Origin: Jaapia argillacea MUCL 33604
Taxonomy: Eukaryota; Basidiomycota; Agaricomycetes; Jaapiales; Jaapiaceae
Reading direction: 5' to 3'
Assembly (NCBI GenBank): GCA_000697665.1
Contig: KL197715.1
Span: forward strand, 317,427 to 381,426
Length of the DNA stretch: 64,000 bases
The notes beneath the pieces were generated by a model, which saw only the letters and a list, made by a program, of their open reading frames with translations, was not told the origin of the DNA and made no database searches. Shown piece after piece: positions 33,262 through 44,049 of the stretch (the stretch's first letter is position 1; every line of letters begins with the position of its first letter). Both the position numbers and the translations under genes were made by a program.

Positions 33262-34931
33262 GGAATTGGGACGGATGTCGGTGAGCATTATGTTACTGTT
33301 CGTCAGACTTCCATCTTAGTCACGGTCCAACTCAGTAACCTACCCTATCCCGCTGCATTTCTAGTGTCGCGCTCAGTCTGTCGGACATCTCTCTACCCTC
33401 TACGCTGTTAGGGACGTTCCAGCACGAGAAACGCAACTATATGTCTTGCCCTACGAACAAATCTCGCTTTGTCAGTCTGGTGCCCTGCTGTGTCTACGAC
33501 AAAACACTGTCAAATCCATGATCATCACTGGCCACTGCGATCGAATCCAGCTCTGCTCACTACTTTTCGAGGATATTGCTACTATTTCCACTAAGATAGT
33601 ACAATATTAATCAGAAGTGCTACAATACCCTGGTTCTTGAATCTCCCCTCTCAGCCAACCGCGAAGGAAGTTGATAGAGCTCGAAGAAGGACAAAGGGCA
33701 AGAACTGATAGCCGAAAGCCGAAGAACGAAACTAACAAAACTCTACTCATAGAACCCACCTTTACAAGTTACAATACGGGGTAATAAAATCTGGTGCGTC
33801 CGAGTGATGAGCTCAAACCTGGATGCCAAATACGATCTGCGTTAGTCGCGCGGGAGAGAGACGAGCCGGAAAATCTCACATGATTGCACATTTCGATTCT
33901 ACGATGCAGAAAAGTGGCAGATCAGCTCAGGCGATGGTACAGTATGAGTTTCTCCCTCCTCTACCGCTCTCGAGGTTGACGGGGGTCGATGTCATGACGT
34001 CCTCGACGGCCGAGGCGGTGAAGATGGTGGTGAAGCAGTCCATTTAGTGATTCGGGAAGACGGGGAGAGGATGAGATAAAGTGAATGGGTACGGATGACT
34101 ACGAGTGCCTTGTCCGAGGTGAAAGTGGAAATGGGGGACGGCTTTATTGGGAAATAGATGGGGCCTTCTAGAGCAAGGTACGGGAGCTTAGAGTCGCAAG
34201 ACAAGAGGTACAATACGACGTCTTACGAATGTTTTCCATAGGTGTCGCATGGGTTGTGTCCTAGCGATTATGGAGAAAGGATCAGCTATTCGAACACACT
34301 CAGAATACCTCGAGGACTCCCCCTCACCATTCCGCTACGTGGTTTATCTCAGATGGTCGTCGTGTCGAAACAATAAAGAGACTCGGCAAGGTAAGGGTAA
34401 GTCCAATGGAAGGATGTTCCTGAGTACTAACTGTCTGCCCAGGAATGTACCTTCCAAATCGTCAAGACACAACAGTGATACTTGGTTTATGCATTCCCTT
34501 CGATTGCTGCTGGGGAGAGGAAGTATGGACGAGTGGAACAAGAAAACGAAACGCCAAGATGGAACCGCTAGCGAGACAAGTGCATGAACAATAACCTTGA
34601 ACACCATTCCAACCTGGAGAACGTCTCGAGCGAGTGCGACAATGCGTTGTATGTGCTGTTGTATCAAGGTAGAGCATGATTGCACAAGTGATCCTTAGGA
34701 TCACGGAAGCTCGGCGGACATGGGAATCGACGTTCCAGATAATATCAAACGACTCCCGGTTCGGTCTGAAGGTGATGCCGGATATCTGAATGCGATTGTG
34801 AGAGTCGCTCCTCTAAAACCAGAACGACGTGCTTCACGAAACACGACAAAACCTAGCTATTACATCATAACCGTCAGCCAACGCAAAGTGGAAAGAGTAC
34901 CAATCTTCGCCAGAGACCCAACAGAGCGGGA
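33262..34931. other. Intergenic region with duplicated segment copy 2
   Basis: 33360-34040 is the counterpart of 30880-31370. Beyond it, minus-strand frames at 33992-34213 and 34344-34685 are open for 70-110 residues but were not linked into a recognisable protein. They may belong to a decayed membrane-protein gene. Confidence 0.35.
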
Positions 34932-36318
34932 TCAAATAAAGCGACAAGACAAGCTCATGTTCGCAATCTCTTGGACTTCCTCCTGGCTCAATCCAAGCCC
35001 GAGGGGAGGTTTGGCAAGGAGTAGAGCGTACTCAGAGAGCAAGTCGGTGCGGAAGGGGAGTGTGTCGTCGGTCTAAAGTGATTTCGAGGTCAAAAGAGCG
35101 CGCAACACGGGGGTGTTACAGAGATGATTTGGGGGAGGGGTGAGCGAAATTCGGCGACGCTTGTGGGTAGAATAGGTAGAAGGGACGTACGCAGATCGCG
35201 ATGGCGTGGTTCTGCTGGAGGTAATGCCGGATATGGTGGTCATCCAAAGTTTTCACAGTCTTGCACCTATGTTACGAGAAGTCATAAAGAAGTTGAGTCC
35301 AACATGCAAAGGACAGAAAGTGGAACCAAAATGGCGGATATAAGCTAAAAAATGTAAAGGGACGCACAATAGGTTACTACTCAAACATATCTCAACCGGT
35401 ATATCTCGATCAAATACTATCTTCATGGCTTCCTCATCGAGAAAGGTCGCATGTCCCAGTCTTGTGGGAGCAAAAGATTCAAGGAAGTGGAGGGTCTCAG
35501 ACGCGGGGCTGTCGGGAGTCTAAGCCAGCGTGAGTAGAGGTACAAGGAAATTTAGGATCTAAAAGTACCTCGGCAATATGGAGAGTAATACCAAACCCTG
35601 CAGCCTTTGCCCTGCGAAAGTGCTTGGAGAAACCATACATATCTCCTGCCTGGGGGTCGCAAGATCAAATTTCCTACCGATAATGAGGATCCAGAATGAG
35701 AGTTACCAAAGGATCTCCACACAAATCTATTCCCACAACCCTCCTCCCTTCGTCCCTCAGGGCGATCGCCAAGTCCATAATCTCATCTACAACTCCCTCG
35801 GACATTCTCCGATCAACACTCACAATCAAATTTACCCTCCTTCCCTCTGGATCGAACTTCTCCATCTCCGCCAAGACAGCTTCCAAATACTCTCTTCGCG
35901 TCATGGCCGGCGTTTCTCTCGGGGTGGTACGGAGTTCGAGATAAGTACACTGCGGCTTCAGACCGTCTAGAAAGGCCTCGAGGATGGCGAGCGTCACTGT
36001 GCGGAGAGCTTGGGGTGTTGAGGTGAGGGCATATATCGCCGGGAACAGGGAGAAGAAGTCATGGATTTCGTTGAGCTCTACACCAAGCTCCAAACGTTCA
36101 ATTCCGGCTTTGACACTTTCAGATACGGCAGACACGCCGCCAGAACCATTAACCGAAGATTTATCCAGGAATGCATGGGCTAATTCTTGGAGGATTGGCA
36201 GCGGAATGGAGCCGTTTAGGTGAGTATGAAGTTCAGCTTTTGGTAGGGCTTGGAGGAAGCTGATCTGAGCGTCCGTCAAGGATGCCAGGGCCTCTGCAGC
36301 GAAGTTCGCAGGAGACAT
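34932..36318 (-). CDS. Adenosine deaminase-like protein (ADAL / N6-methyl-AMP deaminase family)
   Basis: Five exons: 36318-35707, 35649-35569, 35519-35368, 35266-35191 and 35072-34932, giving 353 residues. Zinc and catalytic motifs of the adenosine/AMP deaminase fold are all present: AELHTHLNGS (His31, His33), TLHIAE (His228, Glu231), RLGHATFLDEEA (His254) and TDDTLPFRTDLLSEY (Asp309, Asp310). The overall length and the LCKTV...HHIRHY...C-TDD ending fit the ADAL/MAPDA branch, which removes the N6 group from N6-methyl-AMP or related nucleotides in the cytosol. Classical adenosine deaminase cannot be excluded. The ATG at 36318 has ACC before it and is the first ATG in frame. The gene splits the BTB cluster into two inverted halves. 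Confidence 0.92.
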
Positions 36319-37675
36319 GGTGGTAAAGATCAAAGAAGGTTAATAACATCCACGTCGCAGGTGGAGACTACGATGACTCGAACGTGCGGAGGTTCTGAGG
36401 AAGAAAGGGTGGTCACCTGTGGTTCGTGAGCGTTCAACCCCCGAGTAACATGACATCGCAACATTCTAGAGCATAGTGGGTTAAAAATTCAATACAATTC
36501 GGAGGAGCATTGATAGGATTGCTTGTCGAGCTTGTCGTTGCATTGGCAGGAGACCTCAAATGGTCACAGGTCACAAGTCACTCTACCACCGTGACCACGA
36601 TGCGATACCTAGCGCGAGTTCTCATCAGCTCATACAGTACAAGGGTTGGCTTTCCTTCAACAATCAGAAATAAAATCAACCCTTGCCATCGTAAATCATG
36701 TGGCTAGCAGAAAACGGACAGATCCCCGTGATAAATTCTACCCGAAGTCGGGATCGAACTCTTATCCGCAGGTCGCGCCAGGGCGTTATACACAGCCTAG
36801 GGGCAACAATCTACTTCACCACGAGGAACCCAAGCATCTCTCTGGAAACACTGCAGTAGATATAATTCTCCCCTTCCTCTGTATGTACTTGCTGACATTT
36901 TTGTCATCATCCCAGAGATATTTCTGCGGGAGAATGTTGACGGTAATTGAATTGTCCATACGTGTGCGCTTCCGTTAAACCTGCCCGTCAGATACTGAGG
37001 AAGAAATTCTCAGTTTCAATGGGCTGGCTGTAAATTGGTGTTGAGCGGGAGGTCATCGCGATCGCACAACACGAAAGACAGGTTTGAGAGAACTTATAAT
37101 CACGAATTGGGAAGGACGAGCTGTTGTCGGTTTGCTTGCTATACACAGGGTGCAGCGATTGTCCAATGTTGAAGTTCGAAGGCTCCTCGACGAACTCTCG
37201 AATCAGGGTGTCCGTATAAGTGTGCTGAGTATAACCGCTGTTCTCGTCAAGCGATTAATTATATTCCAGTCATTGTTTCAGGATACAGTGCACTGCGATC
37301 CCCAGCCACATTCGCCTGGTGTGGGAGTTCGATGTTCTGATGAAAGTTCAATAGCAGTCCCCTCTCCATCCAGATCGTCACGGCATATGAAGCTGACACT
37401 GAGCGGTCGGATTATCGAACCGTCGAAGACCATTCATGACAAGCGACTTGTTCACCAATTCAAACCGAAATGTATTAAACCGTGATCAAGCCGTGATACA
37501 GACAAACGGGGAGAGGAGCCAGCTGACTGGTCGTGGTAGACGGCAAAGACGTCGAAGGGATATCAGAAGTGCCAGTCTGGATGCCGTGGGTGATCATGTC
37601 AAACTTGAAGATTTTATTAGGTTATGGACTAGGAATGAGAAGAACTTATAACAGTACTCACAGTAGACCGACACA
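36319..37675. other. Intergenic region between ADAL and BTB4
   Basis: No gene supported. A 133-codon open frame ending at 37485 lacks a convincing start or homology. A tRNA-like B-box string near 36755 does not fold into a cloverleaf (see rejected items). Confidence 0.35.
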
Positions 37676-38731
37676 TCAAAACGAATCACCACTTTTAAGC
37701 TCACTCCATGGAGGGAGATCGAAGAAGGATGGCAACCGATCCCAAGCTGTCTTCCTGTTATCCTCGAATTCCTGCTTCCCCACCTCAATGCATCCTGCAC
37801 AGATTTCATGTTCCCACGTCTCGTCCCAGGCGTCGAGGGCGCGGAGAGTGAAGGGCGGCGAAGTCATTCGAGCGAACAACTCAAGCTTCGCCACCCGACA
37901 AAGATTCGCACCACTCGGACAAGTCACGGACCCGTTTCCACCGTAATCCTGCGGATGCAGCCAGCCAAATGATTCCTCTGCCTGGAATGCAAGAAGCCTT
38001 TCTCTCCCCCGGAAGCAGCGCACCTGGTCCTCGGGAGTCAACTTCGCCACAGAGTTGTCATCCCTGACCCAGCCTGCCACAATAGAGTTTTGGAAGTTGT
38101 TCTCGCTTGCACAGACGTACAAGGCGAACGGTAAGCAAGAGAGCACGCCAATCTCCCCGCAGAGGGAAATAACATCGTAGGTGATGCCTGGCTGGTGCTC
38201 AATGGTAATCCAATCGCTGATGGCTCCCTCGTAACATTGGAGAGTGGGAGGAAAGTCGGATTGCAAACGACGCAGGCCATCTTCCCACAGAAAATCGATG
38301 CTATATTTCTTGCCCATCCGAAGGAACGCCCTTACGGTCGTGAACGATTGTAAATCCTGATAGCGATAATTTCTGGTGACCTAATTATCGATATGAATGA
38401 GCAATGGGTAAAATCACACTCACTGCCACTGATGAACGGCGCGCAACATAACCGCTACATCTTCAACAGAGTCCGAGAGGTGGACGACTGGACAACCATC
38501 GAGAAGATCTACGCCCGACGAGGACAGACCAAACATATCGTGGAAGATGGGCGACGCCTTTGCCAATTGACCTTTGAAGACTTTGAAGACGGTCGACTCT
38601 GCGATGACCATGAGGTTTCCGTCATCGAACCAAACGTCCGAGTGACGAAGTGGAACAGTATCGTTCTGATTAGGTTCATTTACCCTTGTACGCTTCAAGG
38701 CGGGTTGCCCATCTGCGCCTGAGGACGACAT
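37676..38731 (-). CDS. BTB/POZ domain protein BTB4 (intact)
   Basis: Two exons, 38731-38424 and 38372-37676, giving 334 residues. The N-terminal tail is PALKRTRVNEPNQND, and the BTB core starts at SDVWFDDGNLMVIAESTVFK and includes VFKGQLAKASPIFHDMFG and VMLRAVHQWQ. The intron follows WQ at the family position. Exon 2 gives the BTB C-terminal helices (VRAFLRMGKKYSIDFLWEDG), then a second module with GRERLLAFQAEESFGWLH, a C-x6-C pair (CPSGANLC), a C-x2-C pair (ICAGC) and LPSFFDLPPWSELK. BTB domains dimerise and often link substrates to Cullin-3 ligases or act in transcription. Which applies here is unknown. The start was chosen at the ATG just before the conserved SSxxxxQPALKR string. Confidence 0.85.
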
Positions 38732-39336
38732 TTCCAGTGAGTAGAATAGCAAATGGTCGATGTGTGGAACGGGCTTCCTTGTGACTCGGACGTGACACCA
38801 AAAAGTCAACACAACCGCTTCATGGCGGAATTTACAGAGCAAGCGCTGGTTCTACAGAGGCATCGCATCACTGGTTCAGGTGTAACCCCAAACGCATCCC
38901 AACGACCTGCCGGACTTCACCTCGCCAACGCAGCGGTGCAATACAACCCTCCTCGCCGAAAGGCACATCTCATCTTCCTCAGGTAAGCGTTGCTTGGCTT
39001 CAAGCTTTAAGGGTGTCAGGTGGCGGTTGACAACAAGAGAACATGATACTTGGCACCTCAAGTACCATTCAGGGGCTAGTGACGCAGAACAATGTGGGGG
39101 CATACAGAGAGGGGTCTGTGATGGTCGTGACTGGACCATATTTTGGAGCCCACGTAGTTTCGTGAACGAGTATGTAGAAAGAGGGACGAATTTGTGGTCT
39201 GTGTCGTTCCCTTCTGATTAAGGTGGGCGAGCGTCAGCCCAGTTAAGGTCTCTGTCAGGGAGAAGGCAAATCAATCAGCGTGACCGGGTTACGAGTGGGG
39301 GAGAGCGGAACGAACTATAATAATCGAGCCCTTGAC
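38732..39336. other. Spacer between BTB4 and BTB5
   Basis: No gene supported. The right half precedes the 3' end of BTB5 and the left half is the promoter side of BTB4. Confidence 0.35.
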
Positions 39337-40371
39337 TTATGGTTCCTCGCTGATACCCGAGTTCAGCTCCTCCCAGGGAGGAAGGTCGAAGATGGATGGC
39401 AACTGGTCCCAAAGTGTCTGTCTGCTGGCCATATATATTCCCTTCCCAACTTCGATGCATTGAAGGCATAACCCGTCTTCCCAGCTCTCGTCCCATACGC
39501 CTAGACAATGTAGGGAAGCTAGCTGCGATGTTATGAGTTGAGCGAATTTTAGCAGTTTTGCCGTTCTGCATCTGCGAGATCCATGACGACACTTCAAATA
39601 ACCGCCTTCCGGAATCTCGTCATCATGCAACCACCCAAAAGATGAATTGGCGTAAAAAGACAATATCCTTTCTCGACCAGTGCAACACCGCCTTTGGTCG
39701 TCGGGAGACATCTTTAATGTAGACCCGTCCTCCCTGAGAACCGCTTCGAAGATGTGTTTCTGGGAGTGGCTATCGCGGGGAGGGCGAAGAGAGTCCCAGT
39801 CTCTCGCACCAGGCTGATAATATCGGGGATGGGAATGTCGGCGAGCCCAATTTGAGTCCAACCTTTCCATGCATCAAGCTGCTGAAGAGCTGTGGGCATC
39901 TCTACTCGCAAGCGACGCAATCCATCCTTCCATAAGAAACCGATGCCATATTTCTTGCCCATCCGCAAGAAGGCGCTTACTGCATCGAAGGATTGAATTT
40001 GTTCACAAGGATAGTGCCTTAAATGGATCGAATTAGTCCTAAGCGTTAAACAACACAGAGAAGATGACAACTTGCTGCCAATCATGAATCGCACGCAACA
40101 TATGTGTGACATCCTGAGCAGAATCTGATAGATGCACCATTGGACATCCATCGAGCAGTTCTTGAGTCGACGACGACGAGAGACAGAACATGTCCTGGAA
40201 AACTGAAGAACATTGGGATAGCCGTCCCTTGTAGACTTTGAACATTGTCGACTGCGCGATCACGATGATGCTACCGTCGTCGTACCAGAGATCGGGATGA
40301 GGTGTAAGTGGTACAACTTCGTCGGTCCGTGGCCGCTTCAAAGGGGGTTGTTCACTTTGCGGGGTAGACAT
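39337..40371 (-). pseudogene. BTB/POZ protein BTB5 with one frameshift and a GC-AG intron
   Basis: Exon 1, 40371-40076, gives PPLKRPRTDE, LWYDDGSIIVIAQSTMFK and MLRAIHDWQ. The family intron is 40075-40018 and begins GCAAGT instead of GT. Exon 2 from 40017 reads QHYPCEQIQSFDAVSAFLRM and FLWKDGLRRLRVEMPTALQ up to VRETGTLFALPAIA. Then, near 39765-39785, the reading frame changes. The rest is in another frame (SQKHIFEAVLREDGSTLKMS, GRERILSFYANSSFGWLH, CRHGSRRC, LCLQC, LPSIFDLPPWEELN) to the stop at 39337. One small indel separates it from an intact gene. A recent pseudogene, or a sequencing error to be checked. Confidence 0.78.
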
Positions 40372-40984
40372 TCTGGAACGCGGCGAGCAGAGGATGGTGG
40401 GCGAGTCGCTGATAAGTTGGAGGAGTTGACAAGTTGGAATTGTTTCGAAAGCCGTGACGCGACGGTGACAAGATACGATTGTTACCCGTCACACCACAGT
40501 TCACCTCACCAAAACAAAACGATGCAAGCAATGAGAGAACAAGACGATGGTGCGTTCTACGAAGACAACGAGGCTTGAAGGGACGTAGAGAGTCGAAGTA
40601 TGACGAGCAGGAAAGTATCTGCACTACACCCACAGGGCACACGTAACCATCCGGCTGAAGGGTATTCACAATTTGGATGCTCGACATGGAGTCTCCGAGT
40701 CCGAATCATCTCTCAGCTGCATGGGTCAACGGCAGCCACGACGGTGGAACAATGGGGGCGGTTTCTTTTAGGATGAAGGGGCGTTCCTGCTCCATGAATG
40801 CATGGAACTGTAATGAGGACCTGAGCATACGAGGGATCATTGGTGACTGCTTTTGCGAGTGTAGCTCCATCGCATCGATATATCTGTTATGAACTACAAA
40901 TCCGACCAGATCATTCTGGGCACAGGATGAATCAATTAGCTTGACAACGAATTCGATGAGGAAGACATACAAACAGACGTCAAC
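40372..40984. other. Spacer between BTB5 and BTB6
   Basis: No gene or repeat recognised beyond short open frames. Confidence 0.35.
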
Positions 40985-42030
40985 TCAAGTTGAGGCATTG
41001 TCAATTTTGAGCTCTTCCCATGGGGGAAGGTCAAAGAAGGATGGCAACTTGCTCCAACACTCCACTCGACTATCTGCGAAACTCTTTTCCCCCGACTCGA
41101 GACATTCAGAACATAGCCCGACGCCCCAACTGTCACGCCAGCTTCCCACACAACAGATGAGTTCCAGGTTGGTGGCCCTGGAGAAGAAGAGTTTAAGCTT
41201 CGACATGCGGCATCGGGTCGAGCCATTGCGACAGTAGGAGTCTTCTGGGTGCGGATCGTCTTTAAGCAGCCAGCCAAAGGTAGATTTCAAGTAATACGAC
41301 GACATCCTGTCTCGGCCACGATAACATCGTACTTGATCCTCAGACGAGAGGTCACCATCGTCGTCGTCGACCCATTCCATGAAATCATTCCTGGTGCAGC
41401 AGAAGAGGAATACACATGGAAGGATCGAAATGAGTCCAGTTTCCCTGGCCAAATTGATGGTGTCACCCCAAGGGGTCTCTAGGAGATCAACATGTACCCA
41501 GCCCTCGGGAATACCATCAAATTCCGGAAGAGATGCTGGGAGCTCCGCTCGGAGACGTCGCGAGGCCTCATTCCAAAGGAAAGGGATGTCGTATTTCTTC
41601 CCCAGCCGCAGAAAAGCTCTGACGGCGCTAAATGACTGGATTTCGCTTTGGGGATAATACCTATTTGTTTATTGATCGCGTCAGACACAACCACTAGGGA
41701 GCAGAGGAGTAATCGGACGAACTGCCAGTCATGGATAGCACGTAACATATGGGTAACATCCTCGGCGGAATCTGGCAGATGCACCGCGGGGCAACCATCA
41801 ATGTGATCTCCTCCAGATGATGTAGAGACACAAAACATGTCGCAGAATATAGAAGATGACTGCGATAGCCGTCCCATGTAGACTTTGAACATCGTGGACT
41901 CGGCGATTACGATGAGATTGCCGTCATCGTACCATACATCCGGGCTGCGGGTGAGGATGTTGTCCGCCGGAGGATGATCGTCTGTTCGGGGTCGCTTCAA
42001 AGAAGGCTGTCCATCGCACTCGGAGGACAT
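40985..42030 (-). CDS. BTB/POZ domain protein BTB6 (intact)
   Basis: Two exons, 42030-41723 and 41660-40985, giving 327 residues. BTB core: PDVWYDDGNLIVIAESTMFK, VYMGRLSQSSSIFCDMFC and MLRAIHDWQ. After the family-position phase-2 intron come YYPQSEIQSFSAVRAFLRLG and WGDTINLARETGLISILPCV. The C-terminal module has GRDRMSSYYLKSTFGWLL, CRNGSTRC (C-x6-C), LCSEC (C-x2-C) and LPSFFDLPPWEELK. All of this is open with no lesion. It shares a 170-bp divergent promoter with the EI24-type gene. Function is unknown beyond the BTB scaffold. Confidence 0.86.
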
Positions 42031-42200
42031 TGAGATCTGAATGCTGAAGAGGTATCGATAAAACGGATGCTAAACTTTCGGTCGATGCGGTGAGGAGGCA
42101 GAGGAATTTACGTCGCAAAAAGCGTGACCAAACGCGATGATCACAACGTCACACTTCTCCTCATCAACCCACGACTCGGTGACTGCGAGGATTAACGGAC

Positions 42201-43921
42201 ATGTCGAGGAGGTATCCAGCTCGCCCGCAGTCAGTGCACTACCCACCCACATCCCCTACTGTCTATTCACCAAGGCAATCATACCCCGTTTTCATCTCAT
42301 TCCAAGATACCCTCAAACTCCAACTATCCTGGGCATGGAGTGGCCTCGTGGATGCTTTTCGCTGGGACATCGTTTTCAGAACTGTCACCAGGTATACACA
42401 ATATTTTCACGATACTTTGTCTGTTCGTTTGATGCTGATACGTTGGACTTTCGTACAGCGATGCTGAAATTCAGGCTAATTTGTTGAAGTCTCTGATGCT
42501 GAATTCATTGTCTTTGGTGTCGATTTATACTTTCGATCTGCTGCTACACCCGCTAGTACAAGGCCAGCAGAAGTGGCTACATCGGAATGTGGGATGGTTT
42601 TATCAAGTCCTATGGTTGTTGCCGGTCGTTGGAGTCTCCTTCTACCTTAATGTTCGTGAGTAATTTCTTCCTCCCCGTCAGTGCATCGTTTTGGGAGGGA
42701 ATGGCTATCCGGTCCTCCGCGTTTACACGCATCCACGTACAATGCTAGTCGGTGCCACGTGTGTAAACGTGATCCTGTTGAAGACAACTGGTTGCCCGCT
42801 AATCCCTCTTGAGAACTCCGGATCTTACACACATGGGTTCCCTATCCAGACAATGCCTAACTACTCAACTTATAGAGTTCCTGGTGTACTTTAATCGCAA
42901 AGCGGACCTATACCCTCCAACACGGTCTCCGCACCGCAGCGACAACGCCGCAAACCTACACAGGCCTCCTCAATGCCTTAGCGACTTCCGCATACCGGAT
43001 CATCATGGTCGCCACGTCCGTTGTTGTAAGCTTCTCATTGGGCTACGTTCCCATTGTTGGACCTTGGCTGGCATTTGTCTTTTTATGTTGGGTTGACGCG
43101 TTAGTGCATGTCTTCCCCTTCATTGCACAACAATTTCTGATTATGGGGTCAAATTCTTGCGTATCAGATATTACTGCTTTGAGTATGTGTACTTCCATTC
43201 CCAGTCGTCCCAATTGGTCCTCTCATTTCGTCGCTGTTGTCTCTAGGTTCATTTGGATAGCTCGAGGTCTATCCCTCTCCAACCGAGTCCGTCATCTTGA
43301 AGAACGATGGGCCTTCTACTTTGCTTTTGGTTCGTGAACCTTTCACCTCGAATAATTTGATGTCCCTTGACCGGAACGATAGGCCTGCCAACAGCAGCTC
43401 TCTGCATGTGGGGCAGCAGCCTCGCTAACGCAGCCCTATTTGCCCTCTTGTTCCCCGCTGTAAGTCATCCCTCCACCTTCTCTCAGTCCCGGCTCACCGA
43501 TTTTTTTCCATTTCTTTAATAGTACATTATTATGGCGATGCATGCCCATCCAGTCCCTCAAGACCCCTATTCCCCTCTCCCTCCCTCACAGACCTCTGAA
43601 ACCTCCACGTCCCCAATATTCCCATCCCCTTACATCCCCATCCGTTTCCCCGTTTTCGCGCTCGTGATTTGGTTGAATGATTGGATCGTTAGGGCTTTAA
43701 GTTTGGGGAGCGGGGGCGGGTTACATGGGACTGCTGGCAAGAGGGGTTCAATTGGGGGTGGAAGTACGAGGGGAAGAGGGTGGGGAGAAGGGGTTGTAGA
43801 GAGTGCTGAAGAGGGGAGTGCGGGGGATATTGAGATGGAGAAGTTTGGAAGAGGGGGTAGTAAGGGGGGGATGGGTGGTGTTGATGCGAAGAGAGTGAGG
43901 AAGGGAAGGAGATTGGATTGA
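42201..43921 (+). CDS. EI24-family ER membrane protein
   Basis: Seven exons: 42201-42391, 42459-42651, 42876-43099, 43168-43182, 43247-43329, 43383-43459 and 43523-43921, giving 265 residues. Hydrophobic segments include SLSLVSIYTFDLLL, FYQVLWLLPVVGVSFYLN, VATSVVVSFSLGYVPIVGPW and ALFALLFPAYIIMAM. The strings WCTLIAKRTYTL, WVDAYYCFEFIWIARG and RHLEERWAFYFAFG are characteristic of the EI24 (etoposide-induced 2.4) family. EI24 proteins sit in the ER and act in autophagy and ER contact functions. The fourth exon is a 15-base microexon coding most of AYYCFE. The C-terminal 80 residues are Gly/Arg/Lys-rich and disordered. The donor of intron 2 is GTTCGT. The overlapping GTGAGT, three bases on, would break the frame. 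Confidence 0.85.
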
Positions 43922-44049
43922 TGGTTTGCTTGCTGTAGGTGCTGATGACCTACTTGTCTGTCGGAGCCTATGGTGTCATGGCTCCGCCTGCTGGTCACGC
44001 CGACAAGCTATGTAGTACCATATATTCAAGTGCGGCTACATATCGACGT

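Noticed and set aside
36735-36800. tRNA-like sequence on the minus strand (AGTTCGATCCC with an upstream TATAACGCCCTGG)
   Set aside because: B-box-like string only. The T-stem does not pair, no acceptor stem can be formed, and a local CCCG-ACTT-CGGG hairpin conflicts with a cloverleaf.
37084-37485. 133-codon plus-strand frame
   Set aside because: Begins at TTG, not ATG, has no homology, and lies in the ADAL-BTB4 spacer.
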